From the NCBI RefSeq assembly GCF_000348985.1, contig NC_035924.1, forward strand, positions 868,001-932,000: a stretch of DNA of 64,000 nt. The letters run 5' to 3'. The notes beneath the pieces were generated by a model. It was not told where the DNA came from, made no database searches, and was given only the letters and a program-made list of their open reading frames with translations. The DNA comes from Huiozyma naganishii CBS 8797 (lineage: Eukaryota > Ascomycota > Saccharomycetes > Saccharomycetales > Saccharomycetaceae). The position numbers and the translations under genes were made by a program. The first letter of the stretch is position 1, and each line of letters opens with the position of its first letter. Positions 40,312-52,244 of the stretch are shown piece after piece.

Positions 40312-41862
40312 ATGAGTTTTAAAGGTTTTACAAAAGCGATTGCGCGGGCACCGCAGTCCTTCCGCCATAAGTTCAAGATGGGGGAGCAGACGACTGACCC
40401 TGTGTATGAGGATGCAGAGCGTCGGTTCAAGGAACTGGAAACAGAGACTAAGAAATTGAGTGACGAATCTAAACGGTACTCTGGTGCTGTCAATGGAATG
40501 TTGACACATCAGATTGGGTTCGCCAAGGCGATGGAGGAACTGTTCAAGCCGATCAGCGGTAAGATGAGTGATCCGAATGCTACTGTCCCTGAGGATAACC
40601 CTCAAGGTATCGAGGCGAGTGAACAGTATAGGACTATAGTTGCCGAGTTGCAGGAGACTTTGAAACCGGACTTAGCGCTTATTGAGGATAAGATCATCAA
40701 ACCGTGCCAGGAGTTGCTGAGCACGATTGGGTATATTCGTAAGATGGCAACGAAGAGAAACCACAAGAAACTGGATCTGGACAGGAAATTGAACAACCAT
40801 GCCAAGTACGAAAACAAGAAGGAACCCACGCCTAAGGACGAAGAGAGGTTGTACAAGGCACAAGCGGAAATGGAGGTTGCACAGCAAGAGTACGATTATT
40901 ACAATGAGTTGATGAAGACACAGTTGCCTATCCTGTTTGGGCTGGAGGCCCAATTTGTTCAACCGCTGTTCGTATCCTTCTACTTCATGCAACTGAACAT
41001 ATTCTACACACTTTACAACAGATTTCAAGACATGAAGATTCCATATTTCGATCTAAACAGTGACATTGTAGAGGCGTTCATGGCCAAGAGAGGCAATGTA
41101 GAGGAACAAGCTGATGCATTGACAATCACGCATTTCAAAGTTGGGTACTCGAAGGCGAAGCTGGAGATGACCAAAAAACGTTACGGTGCCGGAAGAGATG
41201 GTGCTGCTACTGATGGACAAACGGGCACACCCGGATATGGATCTCCAGAACCTGGCCAACCGGGTAACGTTCCACCGGGTTACGGTCAAACAGCCTACGG
41301 TCAACCAGGATACGATGAGAAGGCGGCATATAACCAGCCAGGATACGGCCAGCCAGGGTACGGCCAGCCAGGGTACGGCCAGCCAGGGTACGGCCAGCCA
41401 GGGTACGGCCAACCCGGATACAGTCAACCCGGATACGGCCAGCCAGGATACAATGAAAAGGCGACATACGGCCAACCCGGGTACGGTGCTGCAGCAGCTC
41501 CTGCAGCCCCTGGTTACGGGGCTGCACCAATGTCCCCCATGTCTCCTATGTCCCCCGTGGGCACTGCAGGGGCACCTGGTGCAGCTCCAGTAGCTGCTGC
41601 TGCTACCACTGGAGCACCACCTCAATACACACCTACCCCAACTGCTCAACCTGGTATGGGTGCCGCACCAATGCCCACCGGTGTTGAAACGGTGACAGCA
41701 CTATACGATTACCAAGCGCAAGCTGCTGGAGACCTAAGTTTCCCCGCGGGGGCCACCATTGAAATTGTACAACGGACCGCGGACGTCAACGAGTGGTGGA
41801 CAGGGAGGTACAACGGCCAACAAGGTGTGTTCCCCGGGAACTACGTCCAGTTCAACCAGTGA
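40312..41862 (+). CDS. RVS167: Amphiphysin homologue Rvs167 (BAR-GPA-SH3)
   Basis: A 516-residue protein (S. cerevisiae about 482) that with Rvs161 bends membranes and drives endocytic vesicle scission at actin patches. An N-BAR domain spans about residues 1-245 ([20 protein letters not shown] amphipathic start, [17 protein letters not shown] coiled coil). The Gly/Pro/Ala-rich linker (about 300-455) holds repeated PGYGQ pentads. The SH3 domain is about 459-514, with [15 protein letters not shown], the binding-site WW and FPGNYVQ. Start is the first in-frame ATG. The gene and its three neighbours are inverted relative to S. cerevisiae. Confidence 0.96.
   Translation: MSFKGFTKAIARAPQSFRHKFKMGEQTTDPVYEDAERRFKELETETKKLSDESKRYSGAVNGMLTHQIGFAKAMEELFKPISGKMSDPNATVPEDNPQGIEASEQYRTIVAELQETLKPDLALIEDKIIKPCQELLSTIGYIRKMATKRNHKKLDLDRKLNNHAKYENKKEPTPKDEERLYKAQAEMEVAQQEYDYYNELMKTQLPILFGLEAQFVQPLFVSFYFMQLNIFYTLYNRFQDMKIPYFDLNSDIVEAFMAKRGNVEEQADALTITHFKVGYSKAKLEMTKKRYGAGRDGAATDGQTGTPGYGSPEPGQPGNVPPGYGQTAYGQPGYDEKAAYNQPGYGQPGYGQPGYGQPGYGQPGYGQPGYSQPGYGQPGYNEKATYGQPGYGAAAAPAAPGYGAAPMSPMSPMSPVGTAGAPGAAPVAAAATTGAPPQYTPTPTAQPGMGAAPMPTGVETVTALYDYQAQAAGDLSFPAGATIEIVQRTADVNEWWTGRYNGQQGVFPGNYVQFNQ
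41350..41409 (+). repeat. 15-bp minisatellite in the RVS167 linker
   Basis: Four perfect tandem copies of CAGCCAGGGTACGGC encode PGYGQ repeats; diverged copies flank them from about 41230 to 41490. Perfect identity at synonymous sites indicates recent slippage or recombination, so copy number is likely to vary between strains. Confidence 0.92.
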
Positions 41863-43047
41863 ATTACACCCCCTCCTCTACCCCCGAACCCCCCTCGCCA
41901 ATCGCCATCCCCGTCCTCTTCCAGCCCCAAAACGGAACGGTATGTACCCGTAGTGTATAACTCAGAACCTGTAGCTTAATTAATGCAAAACACGTTGATT
42001 TTACCGTATTGGGTAACCAGGAAATCTCACCTTCCCGATCGGGCAACCTGCATCCTCATGTGGAACGCCATTTCCGCTTTGGGAAACGCATCGACCAAAA
42101 GGGAAAGACCCTGCTCGAAAAGGTCAACAGTTTCCTAAAAGGGACGCAAAAAAAAGAAAAGAAGAGGAAAGAAGAATTTCTTTTTTTTCGTCCGCTCGAT
42201 ATAGTTTTCGACGGAACATCGCATCGTCCAAGAAATACACCACAGACGAACAACTGCGACGAAGGGAGGACGGACAGACTCTGGGGAACAGAACAAGAGA
42301 GAAATAGAAAGCAGGTTTTCTGGCGTGCAAGGGAAAGAAAGGGAAAAAAAAAGAAAAGGAAAAACTTATTTAAAAGTTGTATAATATTACTGTGGAGCAC
42401 GTTCTTTAAAGGTCCGTGTCGTACTGTAAAAGTAATCTTCCCTGTTTCTGTGTTTGTGTCAGCAGATTATACCAAAGAGGGAAAGCTGCACTGCCAGCTT
42501 ATTGTGCCAGTTCATCTTTGAAAAAGAAAAGAGACGAACCGTTCGGCGCCGAACCGGCCTCCCCCATTCCTCGTCTGGAAAGTTATAGACGTCGCGGACG
42601 TAGAACAAGAGAGTGTCTGTCATCCCCCTTGGCATTTACGTATACTCCCCCATACTGCTAGGGTTCTTTCAAAGAGAAAGCGAGAAAAATTGTTTCTTTT
42701 TGCTTTTTTTTTTAATTCAACGGTCAGAGTTCGAACTTAAGCCACGATTGGGATTTTTGATATAGGCATAAAGTGGCTGAAGAAAGAGAAGCCTAAGCTT
42801 TATCAGCCACGGATCCCTGAATAAAAGGGAAAGTAAGGAATTATCGAGTATCAGGAGAACTGAGCAGGCGAAAAAATAAAAAATTGAAACCCTGAGTTCG
42901 AGAAGCAAGCATCGCGCAGTTATATATTGCAGCGACGTGAAGAGAACTCTATCGAAACTACACACTACTTATTCCCACACTTTCTCCTATTGGTTACCAA
43001 TAACACTTTAATTTTTTTCTTTCCACTCCCCACACGACGTTTAGGAG
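41863..43047. other. Long RVS167-SAC7 intergenic region
   Basis: 1185 bp between tandem genes. The first part is purine-rich on the plus strand (many GGGAAAG and AAAGAAAAG runs, 42090-42370). A longer open frame (42009-42521) starts at TTG and is low-complexity Lys/Arg-rich, so it is not called. I see no tRNA or box C/D or H/ACA pattern. Presumably RVS167 3' end and an unusually long SAC7 promoter. Confidence 0.45.
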
Positions 43048-45150
43048 ATGCCCCAATTTTGGAAGCAATTTGTTAATAACCCGAAGAGCATGTCTTCGGA
43101 TTCGCTGGCGGGGCCTCCAGTGGCAAACGGTAACTCGCATTCGACAGTAAACACATCTGAACGTACAAACGGTACCGGTGCTAATACAGGTATTTCAGTG
43201 CGGCCCAATCTGTACAACAGGCCCAATTCGTACCATTCTTCACCCGTGGCAGCTGCCAAAAATGATCAGAGTAAAACATCGGCAATGGCATCTAGCACGG
43301 AATACAAAATCTTTAGAGACACCTTCCTAAGCAATAAAAACGGGTTTTCAGGGAGGGTATTTGGTGTTGCGCTGTCCGAGTCGCTGAGTGTCGCGAGCGC
43401 TGAGGTCATTGTACAGTCGGAACTAGTAAGTTTTGGCAGAATACCGATTGTCGTCGCTAAATGCGGGGCCTACCTCAAGGCAAACGGGTTAGAGACGTCA
43501 GGGATATTCCGTATAGCAGGGAACGGTAAGAGAGTCAAGGAGTTGCAGTACATATTCTCGTCGCCGCCTGATTACGGGGCCAAATTCAATAACTGGGATG
43601 CGTACACGGTACACGACGTTGCATCGTTACTTAGACGGTTTCTTAACAACTTGGAGGAACCACTTGTACCGTTGTCCCTTTACGAGGAATTCAGAACCCC
43701 ACTCCGTGAAAAACCAAGGATTATAAAGCACATGGCTATGCACAGCGTTCAACATCCAAACGCAAATAGGGAAAACAGTGCAGGTACAGCGAACAACAAA
43801 AGGGAGGAGAGCCCATTGGATGTATCCAGCGAGAGGCCGACGGATACACATGGTAACGCCACTGATGCAGATACGACTGTTGACGTCGAGTCAGAAAACA
43901 TGACAATAGATCAAAGGATAAGCAGTGGTAGGAGTGACAAGCCGGAACCTCGCAGGGAACTATCGTTCAAAGAAGTCCTAGCAAGCAACGACCCAAGCGA
44001 GGTGACAAACAGTTGCGATGACGAAAAGGAGGAAGAGAGAAGGAGAAGGAAACTTCGTCACAAGAAGAGACTCACACGCGACATAAGGGCAGCCATCAAG
44101 AGCTACGAGGACCTGTTCGTCAAGTTGTCCAATGATACGAAACAACTGACAATCTACTTATTGGACCTCCTGAGTCTCTTCGCCAGACAATCACAATTCA
44201 ACCTCATGTCGGGGAGGAATCTGGCTGCTATCTTCCAGCCGTCAATGCTATCGCACCCAGAACACGACATGGACCCAAAAGAATACGAACTCTCGAGGTT
44301 TGTCGTCGAATTCCTCATCGAATATTCTTATAAGTTACTACCACATCTTCTCAAGATCGCCAACGAAGAGCAGAAACAACAACAACTTTCCAGAAATCAG
44401 ACAAGGAAGGTACCCCAAATAACTACAACGTCTTCTTCCAGCATCGATAGACTACCCCGTTCCACATCCAGGAAACCAAGTAGGACGGGATCCCCAGTCG
44501 AGCTACTAACAAAGACGTCGCCGAGCAAATCTAACCCACCTTCGTCATCTCTATTGAACATGTCACCTCCAGCTCCGTCATCCATGTCAAGAGCCATGTC
44601 ACCAAGAAAGTCAAACTCGCAGTCACAGATACCCCTGAAAAAGGCCTCGTCGTCTTCACTAAGAGTAGCCCCCATTAGTAGGCCGCACTCTAGGTCCATC
44701 GGATCAGCCCAGGTTCCACCGGACTTTATCCCCAGCACTAAGAGAAGAACGAATTTGTTCCCTTGGCTACCTAAATCTGGTATACTGAGTGATACGGGCG
44801 ATCTCACGGGGACAGATCCGGAAGAAGCTGACGGTTACTTTGACGAGGAAAACAACCACGGCGCAGATGCCCAGTCACCAGGCAGTATACAATCAGGATC
44901 GCTACCCAAGTCAAACCTCCTGTCGATACCCATCTTCCATCGCTCGCTGAGTGGGAATAGCACCGCGTCTTCATTCAAGATTCATAGTACAAACAACACC
45001 AATGGGAGACCACTATCAATGGTCATGGATGGTTCGTTGAATGGTTCGAACGAAGATTTTGCATACTCATCCACAAATGAGACCGATGAACCGGAAAAGG
45101 GCAGAAGGAAGAAAAGAGAATCCTGGCTGCATAGATTAACTTCGCGCTAA
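43048..45150 (+). CDS. SAC7: Rho1 GTPase-activating protein Sac7
   Basis: A 700-residue RhoGAP (S. cerevisiae Sac7 about 654). Sac7 and its duplicate Bag7 down-regulate Rho1 in cell-wall integrity and actin organisation. The start [17 protein letters not shown] matches a conserved Sac7 segment. The RhoGAP domain (about 120-440) has the arginine finger in [15 protein letters not shown] (about R155) and [19 protein letters not shown]. It is split by an acidic/charged insert (about 240-345) before [32 protein letters not shown] and [12 protein letters not shown] long Ser-rich disordered tail follows. Confidence 0.93.
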   Translation: MPQFWKQFVNNPKSMSSDSLAGPPVANGNSHSTVNTSERTNGTGANTGISVRPNLYNRPNSYHSSPVAAAKNDQSKTSAMASSTEYKIFRDTFLSNKNGFSGRVFGVALSESLSVASAEVIVQSELVSFGRIPIVVAKCGAYLKANGLETSGIFRIAGNGKRVKELQYIFSSPPDYGAKFNNWDAYTVHDVASLLRRFLNNLEEPLVPLSLYEEFRTPLREKPRIIKHMAMHSVQHPNANRENSAGTANNKREESPLDVSSERPTDTHGNATDADTTVDVESENMTIDQRISSGRSDKPEPRRELSFKEVLASNDPSEVTNSCDDEKEEERRRRKLRHKKRLTRDIRAAIKSYEDLFVKLSNDTKQLTIYLLDLLSLFARQSQFNLMSGRNLAAIFQPSMLSHPEHDMDPKEYELSRFVVEFLIEYSYKLLPHLLKIANEEQKQQQLSRNQTRKVPQITTTSSSSIDRLPRSTSRKPSRTGSPVELLTKTSPSKSNPPSSSLLNMSPPAPSSMSRAMSPRKSNSQSQIPLKKASSSSLRVAPISRPHSRSIGSAQVPPDFIPSTKRRTNLFPWLPKSGILSDTGDLTGTDPEEADGYFDEENNHGADAQSPGSIQSGSLPKSNLLSIPIFHRSLSGNSTASSFKIHSTNNTNGRPLSMVMDGSLNGSNEDFAYSSTNETDEPEKGRRKKRESWLHRLTSR

Positions 45151-45407
45151 TCTCTTAAACACAGATATTGGTCAGTGGTATGACAAGCTGCTTGCAATGT
45201 CAGCCCGAAGAATATCATACCTCGCTTCGCAATATGGACACTAGTATAGCTACAGGTTACGGGTAAATGCTAATATGCTAGATATAAGTTGACCGCATTA
45301 TGCTGTTGATAATATATAATTGTATATCATTAGTAAGCTTCCCAGTTATCTATACGTATGAATATAGGATGTCTAAGAGGGTAATGAAAAACTCCTCTTT
45401 TTTTGGC

Positions 45408-47279
45408 TCAATTCAACTCAATAATATCGTCGTCTATCGCTTGCTTCACAGCCTTAGTTGGAGGTCCTTCGTCATCATCCGAAAAGTGTCTTTTTTTACT
45501 TGATGTAGTATCGGTGTCATCCAAGATGGTTATGACATCTTCCTGGCCGCCCTCTGTCGTTGCAACAGTGTCCACATTTTCAGATGTCTCCTCGGTATCA
45601 GTGGTGCTTGGGGGAGCAGGTAACAAAGGGATATTCAATTTAGGCAGCTCCATTTTCTCCTCATTTAGAGAACCAGACACAACAATATAAAATTCGGCTG
45701 GTTTTTTCAACATCCCGTCGTCCCTATCACTGTCGTCACTAAGAAGGATAACAGAGCCGTCATGTAATTTCAGTTCAGAAAGTGTTTTCTGTAGCAGGTC
45801 ATCGAAGTCAAAGTCAACTAACAACCTTTGGCCCGTCATATCCAATAACGAAATATCCTCTTCATATTCGTACTGACTTTGTAAACACTCCACAAATTTT
45901 TGTAGTGTAAAAGTTTCCAAAGACTTCTTGCTCACATGGAGAACACCACGCACAACTGCTGCACACACAGGGCATTTGCAGTTTGGAGGAGCCAACTTTG
46001 GATTGGACAGATACCTGTTTTGAGACATGTTACTTGATTTTGCTGTGAATGCCATGTTCAAGTCCTTCGCATCCTTTAAAGGTGCATATTTCAACAGGTT
46101 CAAAATACGTAATGACGTAATGGATGATAGACCAGCAACTAAAGCATTGGTTGTTGCAATGGCAGGAATGATATTTCCTGCAATTTGTTTAATATCGAAT
46201 ACCGACTTCATGGGAATGTTAAATATTTGTGATCTGATATTGGACGCGGCAGCAACAAATTCTAGTGTGTCCTCGTCATCTTTGTCAAATTCAATGAAAT
46301 TGTTCTCCTTTGGCATCCTGTCTATGAGCTTCTCCGTCACGTTGATGAAGTTTTGGATTTGCTGTTGAATGGGCCAGATATTGTTCAGGTCAAGCTTTTC
46401 GTCTTCGGGAGATTTCACGATATCTAGTGCGTTTATTGGAACAGGTTTGTCTCTTGTTTTCCATAGATTCCCCAACAGTAGCAACTTCTCAATATCTTGA
46501 ATAAATAGTTTCTTCAGTATTGCTGGTATTCTTTCCTTCTGTTTAGCGGTGATTATGTTTTGTAGCTCTTGAAGCTCGTTCGTTTCTTGCTTAATTCTTT
46601 TGATTTCTTCAGGATCAGTGGTACCCCAGTCTTTGTTGGGATCATCCATATTGTCTCCCGTATTTTCTGCAGCAAACAATTGGCTAAACAAGAAATTTTT
46701 TGCCCAGACAATGCAATGAATTGGCTGAGATGGCGTGGACCTGATTGTGCACACGGGAAAAGTCTTTGGAGTCTCCTTTTTGGTGCAATCGAAGCATTCA
46801 GTTTTCCCTGGTATAATCGGCTGAATATAACCATCAAACCCAGCAGTGCCGGATTCCAGCAAAGGTGTCAAGATGAATTGTGATATTTTGTTGACATACC
46901 GTCTAGCAGCCAAATTGTCCAATGCATTAAAAATAATGTCAAATTGCTCAAACCAATGCAAGGGGAACTGTGTCGAGTCCATGATGTTGCCTTGGTAGGG
47001 AACAATCTTGGAGTTGCTGAAGTGTTTTACAGCATTCACAGCAGTGGTGGATTTTGGCTTTTTGATATCACGTTGCCTGAACAAGAATTGTCTGTTAAGG
47101 TTGGACAAATCAATGGTATCTAAGTCAACAATGTGTATCTCGCCAAAGTCCATAAGGATCAGATCTTTCAGCAATTCTGAACCTATACCTCCAGCACCAA
47201 CCAGCAAGCACTTGGTGTTGCGTATTTTCTCATAATTCTTCTGACCTAAGATTTTGACAATGTTTGTTTCCCTGGGCAT
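45408..47279 (-). CDS. UBA2: SUMO-activating enzyme E1 catalytic subunit Uba2
   Basis: A 623-residue nuclear enzyme (S. cerevisiae about 636) that with Aos1 adenylates SUMO (Smt3) and forms the E1 thioester. The nucleotide fold is KCLLVGAGGIGSELLKDL (about 23-40), with DLDTIDLSNLNRQFLF following. The catalytic cysteine is C177 in FPVCTIRSTPSQPIHCIVWAK. Zinc-binding pairs are ECFDCTKKETP and CKCPVCAAVV. The ubiquitin-fold region and an acidic tail with a nuclear localisation-like KKRHFSDD stretch close the protein. Convergent with SAC7; inverted with its block relative to S. cerevisiae. Confidence 0.97.
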   Translation of the reverse strand: MPRETNIVKILGQKNYEKIRNTKCLLVGAGGIGSELLKDLILMDFGEIHIVDLDTIDLSNLNRQFLFRQRDIKKPKSTTAVNAVKHFSNSKIVPYQGNIMDSTQFPLHWFEQFDIIFNALDNLAARRYVNKISQFILTPLLESGTAGFDGYIQPIIPGKTECFDCTKKETPKTFPVCTIRSTPSQPIHCIVWAKNFLFSQLFAAENTGDNMDDPNKDWGTTDPEEIKRIKQETNELQELQNIITAKQKERIPAILKKLFIQDIEKLLLLGNLWKTRDKPVPINALDIVKSPEDEKLDLNNIWPIQQQIQNFINVTEKLIDRMPKENNFIEFDKDDEDTLEFVAAASNIRSQIFNIPMKSVFDIKQIAGNIIPAIATTNALVAGLSSITSLRILNLLKYAPLKDAKDLNMAFTAKSSNMSQNRYLSNPKLAPPNCKCPVCAAVVRGVLHVSKKSLETFTLQKFVECLQSQYEYEEDISLLDMTGQRLLVDFDFDDLLQKTLSELKLHDGSVILLSDDSDRDDGMLKKPAEFYIVVSGSLNEEKMELPKLNIPLLPAPPSTTDTEETSENVDTVATTEGGQEDVITILDDTDTTSSKKRHFSDDDEGPPTKAVKQAIDDDIIELN

Positions 47280-47562
47280 TGCTTCTGGGTGGCGAGGTAG
47301 TATACTAATGTAAGATCAATCCGATAACAAGTGTCTTTTGGTTAAACATGTAAACGTTAAATGTGGAAGCTTTCGATTTTTCACTTTTTTTCGCTTTATT
47401 TTGTACTAATTCATCTACAAAAAACTCATTGATTGTAGTACTTGAAATGGTCAAAGTCCAAATCGTTGTAATGAATATGTGTTTCCTACTTTCGTATCTA
47501 TATAGAGAAACTATACTTAATCAATTTGCTGCTTGACAGAGCAGGCATTGATATATGCACAT

Positions 47563-49389
47563 CTATATGGTTGAAAAAACATCTGCGATCCTTTCTGATA
47601 GATTTTTGGTGATCTTTTTGTTTCCTGGGATGTTGCCGAGTTTATGATAGAGCAGTTTTTTCGCCTCTAGCTCAGACTTGCAGTTACGGTACGCTGTGAG
47701 CAGATGATTCAATGTCGGAAAAACTGACTGGATGGCGATGGCTTTCTCAAGTGACACACCCTTGACGTACAGCAAAATCTGTATTGTCAGTTCCGCTACG
47801 GTTCTCAGTTCGTTCTTGCTCATAATTTCCTGAAAACATTCAAATGTGTGGCAGCATTCTATGTTCGATTTTTTGCTGAATTCTAGCTGGAATCTCGTCA
47901 GCAGTTGTTTGTACTCCACCTTATTGTTAACTGTCTTAGGGAAAATTACTAATAATTCTTTATCAGCATAAAACCGCTCGATGACACAGTGTAGGGCATT
48001 CAATTTTTCTACCGTTTGTTCGGAATTTGCTGTTCGTATAACGCCAAACATATAGTAAGTCAATATTACCCAAAGTGATGTCCTTAACGCTTCGCCCATA
48101 TTCCCTACAGAACCACCCATTGTCTCTTCGATCAAATAGTACTTGTGAGCGCAACCAGAATTCTCCAAACGGTTCTTCTGCTCCATGAACCTATTGTCGC
48201 GAATACTGAGGGCCAGGTCATCTAATCTTTTCCTTTCAATAATAGTATTCAAAATGCATAGGCATCCAGTTTTCTTGTTTTTAGCCACCCAAATAATGTC
48301 ACCTAGAGAGAGTTGTCGTATATCTGTCTTCAGGCCCTTCCGTGCCAGAGCTTTCGCGAAGAAGTCACGGTCAGTTTGAGATTTTATTTCGCGACGATCA
48401 ACAATTGGGTATATCTCGTATGAGTCCTTTGTCCAAAGTTCATAACTCACCCCCTCGAATTTTTTACGTGGGTTCCTTTCATGCGACGACGAGAACAGTT
48501 CGTTTTCCGCCTCTCTCAAATCAGTATTTGAACTTACCGATGGTGCCGCTAATTTGGAGCCTCTCGGTGTACTAGTGGTTTGGAAAGTGGTATCCAGAAA
48601 CGACATACTACTTTTGTCTCGATTCTTTATCTGTATTTGACTATGAGCCTTAATAAGGTCACTCAGGTTGGCAGTCTCTTCAGGTTCTTCAAAAAAGGAA
48701 TCTTTCCCCTTGGTAGTCGTCCCCTCGTCAATTTTCTTCATGGCAATGTCATCGGCAGCCTGTAGCATTTTTGCCAGCTCAACCCCAGGATCAGTTAGAA
48801 AGTATCTCTTGGGTCTGCCCTCCTCTTCCACCAGGTTATGATTTTTCAAGGAAGCAATGGAAGACCAAGCGCCGTAGAATTCCTTTGTAGAATGGTTGGG
48901 AACCATACTTGAGTCACTGTACTTCTGACCAACATCTATTATATCCTCTTTGGAGACTGCGCGATTAACTGCTCTCAGTTCCAGCAAGGCAAGCATGATC
49001 GCGTAGCCTCCGGATCGTCTCTTCGGGATGTATCTTCTTTTCGGCTTTTTCTTTTGCCCATCTTGCTCGGTATCATCTGTCCTCAGTTGAGTTCTGCTTC
49101 TTTTCGTTTTGGAGCTTGTTTCCTTGGGCTTGCTCGCAGGTGGTGGTTCGATGTTCAACTGTTTGCAATGCTCGTTTAACTTAGCTTCCAAGCGTTTTAT
49201 GATCGTATCACCAATCCCCTTGACTTTCTTCAAGTCCCTAATGTAGTAGAACACCCCCTCTGCTTGCTGTAAGTTTTTATGGGCCTTTTGGTATGTCAAG
49301 CTGAGTTGCTGTTGTTTGGAGGACAGGGAATCCTGCAAATCCTTTAACAGTTTCAGGTACAAGTCTTTGAGATCGGAAGGTAGACTCAT
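47563..49389 (-). CDS. MUS81: Structure-specific endonuclease subunit Mus81
   Basis: A 608-residue XPF-family nuclease (S. cerevisiae about 632) that with Mms4 cuts branched recombination and replication-fork DNA. An N-terminal helix-hairpin-helix (VKGIGDTIIKRLEAKL, about 55-72) is followed by a basic linker (KKKPKRRYIPKRRSGGYA) and a winged-helix region. The ERCC4 nuclease domain holds the catalytic IIERKRLDDLALSIRDNRF (about 381-400). A C-terminal HhH2 region closes the protein. Synteny with EFT matches YDR386W-YDR385W. Confidence 0.95.
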   Translation of the reverse strand: MSLPSDLKDLYLKLLKDLQDSLSSKQQQLSLTYQKAHKNLQQAEGVFYYIRDLKKVKGIGDTIIKRLEAKLNEHCKQLNIEPPPASKPKETSSKTKRSRTQLRTDDTEQDGQKKKPKRRYIPKRRSGGYAIMLALLELRAVNRAVSKEDIIDVGQKYSDSSMVPNHSTKEFYGAWSSIASLKNHNLVEEEGRPKRYFLTDPGVELAKMLQAADDIAMKKIDEGTTTKGKDSFFEEPEETANLSDLIKAHSQIQIKNRDKSSMSFLDTTFQTTSTPRGSKLAAPSVSSNTDLREAENELFSSSHERNPRKKFEGVSYELWTKDSYEIYPIVDRREIKSQTDRDFFAKALARKGLKTDIRQLSLGDIIWVAKNKKTGCLCILNTIIERKRLDDLALSIRDNRFMEQKNRLENSGCAHKYYLIEETMGGSVGNMGEALRTSLWVILTYYMFGVIRTANSEQTVEKLNALHCVIERFYADKELLVIFPKTVNNKVEYKQLLTRFQLEFSKKSNIECCHTFECFQEIMSKNELRTVAELTIQILLYVKGVSLEKAIAIQSVFPTLNHLLTAYRNCKSELEAKKLLYHKLGNIPGNKKITKNLSERIADVFSTI

Positions 49390-49715
49390 ATCTGCGATTG
49401 CATGACGATTCCTTGCACCTCTAGCGACCTTATGATTCGTTTCAAATGGTTCGCCGAATTTTATGAAAACAAAGAAGTTCTAAAACAGACGTATATATAT
49501 ATTTTTAAGATACTCAGAGCAGCAGTACCAGTGGAACCAGGGACCCAAATAAAGTATGTTTGAAGTCACTTAGTAGTTAGGAAAATATCAACTTTTCAAG
49601 TTATATAAATGGTAAATGAAATATATTAAAATATAGTATAACAGTTAAACATGAGATATACAATAGACTACAAACAAATGGTAAATAAGAGCATCGGGTT
49701 ACGAGGACCTATTAC
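49390..49715. other. MUS81 promoter / EFT 3' region
   Basis: 326 bp, A/T-rich, with TATATATATATTTTTAAG near 49491-49507 and several ATATA runs before the EFT stop. Both genes read leftward, so this is the MUS81 promoter joined to the EFT 3' end. No extra gene. Confidence 0.45.
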
Positions 49716-52244
49716 TTACAACTTGTCGTAGTATTCTTGCCAGCCTGGGACTTCCTCCTTCATACCGTGTCTCTTACGGGCAGCTAGGACAATCTCACCA
49801 GCCTTGGTGGTTGGGTCCAATGGGTCAGAAGAAATAGTGGCCCAGTGGTCGAACACCATCTGTGGGAAAGCTTGACCACCAGTGGCTTGTCTCAATTCAC
49901 CGGTAAAACCGAAGGATTCGTTGACTGGCAAGTAGGCCTTGACAGTGAACAATGGGGTACCTGGTCTCTGTTCTTCGGAGACGACTTGACCTCTCTTCTT
50001 GTTCAAAACGGAGTAAATACCACCGACGGCTTGTTCTGGGCATTGAATTTCGACCAAGAAGACGGGTTCTTGGATTCTTGGTTCAGCCAACAAGAAACCG
50101 GCGTAAGTGGCTCTTCTCATGGTTGGGATGATTTGACCACCACCTCTGTGGATGGCATCGGCGTGTAGGGTGACATCCAAGATGTTGACTCTGACGGATC
50201 TCATTTGTTCACCAAAGATTGGACCTTCCTTGGTAGCCCATTGGAAGGCGGCAACGACGGAGTCCTTGATTTCGTGCAAGTATTGGACAGCCTTGGTCTG
50301 GTCGACGACCAGGTTTGGACCGTTACCGTCTGGACCGAAACACCAGATCTTTCTGGCGTCGGTGACATCCCAGTTGTAGTCATCGGCCATGACTCTAGCT
50401 CTGGCCTTGAAATCGTCTCTTGGGTTGATCTTACCGTTTTCAATGGCTAGGGAGACTTCCTCTTCCATTGGCTCGGCCTTCAAGTAGATTCTGTTATGCT
50501 TGTTTGGAGACTTCGATAGGGCGGTCTGGGAGGATTCGGCCTCGACGGTTTCTCTGTAGGCGACGACTGGAGGGGAGATTCTTAGAGGAACACCAGCGTG
50601 GTCGTTTTCCAAATCGGACAGACAAATTTCCAAATGCAATTCACCGGTACCAGCGACAATGTGTTCACCAGATTCAGACATGTAAGTCAAGACACAAGGG
50701 TCAGACTTGGACAATCTCTTCAAACCTTCGACCAACTTTGGCAAGTCGTTGGCGTTCTTGACCTCAACAGCGACTTGGACAACTGGGGAGACGGAGAACT
50801 TCATGACCTTCATGTTGTGAGCAGTCTCGGAAGTGGTCAAAGTACCAGTCTTCAACAAGAATTGATCGATACCGACCAAACCGATAATGTTACCGGCTGG
50901 ACAGTCGTCGATTGGTTCAGTCTTGGAACCCATCATCATGACGACTCTTTGGACGGCCTTGACGAACAAGTCCTCCTTTCTACCTGGGACGTAGTTTGGA
51001 CCTTGGATTCTGACTTTTTGACCGGACTTGACGGTACCGGCGAAAACTCTACCGAAGGCGTAGAATCTACCCTTATCGGAGGTTGGCACCATCTTGGAGA
51101 CATACAACATCAAGTCGGCGGTTGGGTCACACTTCTTGATGGCGATACAGTTGGCATCGTCGGCTGGACCCTCGTACAATTGCTCAGCTCTGTAGGCTTG
51201 GGCGGTGACTGGAGATGGCAAGTGCATGACGATCATTTCCAATAGAGCGTCGGCAGCTGGCAAGAACTTTCTCATGACGACCTTCAACAAGGCCTTACCT
51301 TCCAAGTCCTTTTCGTCGGCCTTCAAGTTGATCTCCAACTTTTCTAGCAAGACTGGGATTTCGTCCTTCTTGAAGTTCATGATAGCAGCGAACAGTCTGA
51401 AGATAGGGTCCAAGACGAACATGTTGAAGGCTCTCTCCAAAGGCTTACCGTCAGTGTCGGTTTCCTTGTTGGTCCACTTCTTGGTCTTTGGGTTGAAGAA
51501 GGAGTCCCCCCACAATCTTTCCATCATCTTGCTCTTGTCAACACCGAATTTCTTGGCGTATCTGTTGGCAAATTGACGGATGGTGAAGGCCCACCCGTGC
51601 AAACCGGAACCGAAGGCAACGGTACCTTGAGATGGGTAGACTTGAACGTCACCCAAGACTTCGTCAGCGTAAGTGGAGATGATGACGTTAATGGATTCGA
51701 CGGTTCTGGAGAAAGTTTGGTACAAGTCCTCCTTGGAGACTTGCAATTCCAAAAGAGCTCTGTCGACTTTGTTGACACAAACGACTGGCTTGATTCTTTC
51801 ACCAAGAGCTTGTCTCAACACGGTTTCAGTTTGCACACAGACACCTTCGACGGTGTCGACGACAACTAGAGCACCGTCAGTGACTCTCAGAGCGGCGGTG
51901 ACTTCGGAGGAGAAGTCGACGTGACCTGGCGAGTCGATCAAGTTGATCAAGAAGGAATTACCCTCGGACTTCTGCTTGATGTCCTTGACATCCTCGTCAC
52001 TCATTTCAGTGAACAGAGAGATGGCAGTGGACTTGATGGTGATACCTCTTTCTTGCTCATCCTTTCTGGTGTCCATGAAACGGGCCTCACCAGCTTTAGC
52101 GGCGGAGATAATACCGGCTTTCTGGACCAAAGAATCAGTCAAAGTAGACTTACCGTGATCGACGTGGGCAATGACGGACATGTTACGCACATTGGTAACG
52201 TGGTCCATAAGACCACGCATTTGGTCAACAGTGAAGGCAACCAT
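49716..52244 (-). CDS. EFT2: Translation elongation factor 2 (eEF2)
   Basis: An 842-residue cytosolic GTPase, exactly the length of S. cerevisiae eEF2, that drives ribosomal translocation. G motifs are AHVDHGKST (P-loop), RGITI (switch), DSPGH and NKVD. The domain IV tip [19 protein letters not shown] carries the histidine (about 699) modified to diphthamide. Codon choice is strongly biased (for example GGT, AAG, TTG), as expected for one of the most expressed genes. S. cerevisiae has two identical copies (EFT1 and EFT2); EFT2 is chosen here because of the MUS81 and ATO3 neighbours. Confidence 0.98.
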   Translation of the reverse strand: MVAFTVDQMRGLMDHVTNVRNMSVIAHVDHGKSTLTDSLVQKAGIISAAKAGEARFMDTRKDEQERGITIKSTAISLFTEMSDEDVKDIKQKSEGNSFLINLIDSPGHVDFSSEVTAALRVTDGALVVVDTVEGVCVQTETVLRQALGERIKPVVCVNKVDRALLELQVSKEDLYQTFSRTVESINVIISTYADEVLGDVQVYPSQGTVAFGSGLHGWAFTIRQFANRYAKKFGVDKSKMMERLWGDSFFNPKTKKWTNKETDTDGKPLERAFNMFVLDPIFRLFAAIMNFKKDEIPVLLEKLEINLKADEKDLEGKALLKVVMRKFLPAADALLEMIVMHLPSPVTAQAYRAEQLYEGPADDANCIAIKKCDPTADLMLYVSKMVPTSDKGRFYAFGRVFAGTVKSGQKVRIQGPNYVPGRKEDLFVKAVQRVVMMMGSKTEPIDDCPAGNIIGLVGIDQFLLKTGTLTTSETAHNMKVMKFSVSPVVQVAVEVKNANDLPKLVEGLKRLSKSDPCVLTYMSESGEHIVAGTGELHLEICLSDLENDHAGVPLRISPPVVAYRETVEAESSQTALSKSPNKHNRIYLKAEPMEEEVSLAIENGKINPRDDFKARARVMADDYNWDVTDARKIWCFGPDGNGPNLVVDQTKAVQYLHEIKDSVVAAFQWATKEGPIFGEQMRSVRVNILDVTLHADAIHRGGGQIIPTMRRATYAGFLLAEPRIQEPVFLVEIQCPEQAVGGIYSVLNKKRGQVVSEEQRPGTPLFTVKAYLPVNESFGFTGELRQATGGQAFPQMVFDHWATISSDPLDPTTKAGEIVLAARKRHGMKEEVPGWQEYYDKL

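Noticed and set aside
42009..42521. 170-codon open frame between RVS167 and SAC7
   Set aside because: It starts at TTG, is dominated by Lys/Arg/Glu runs from purine-rich DNA, and has no recognisable domain.
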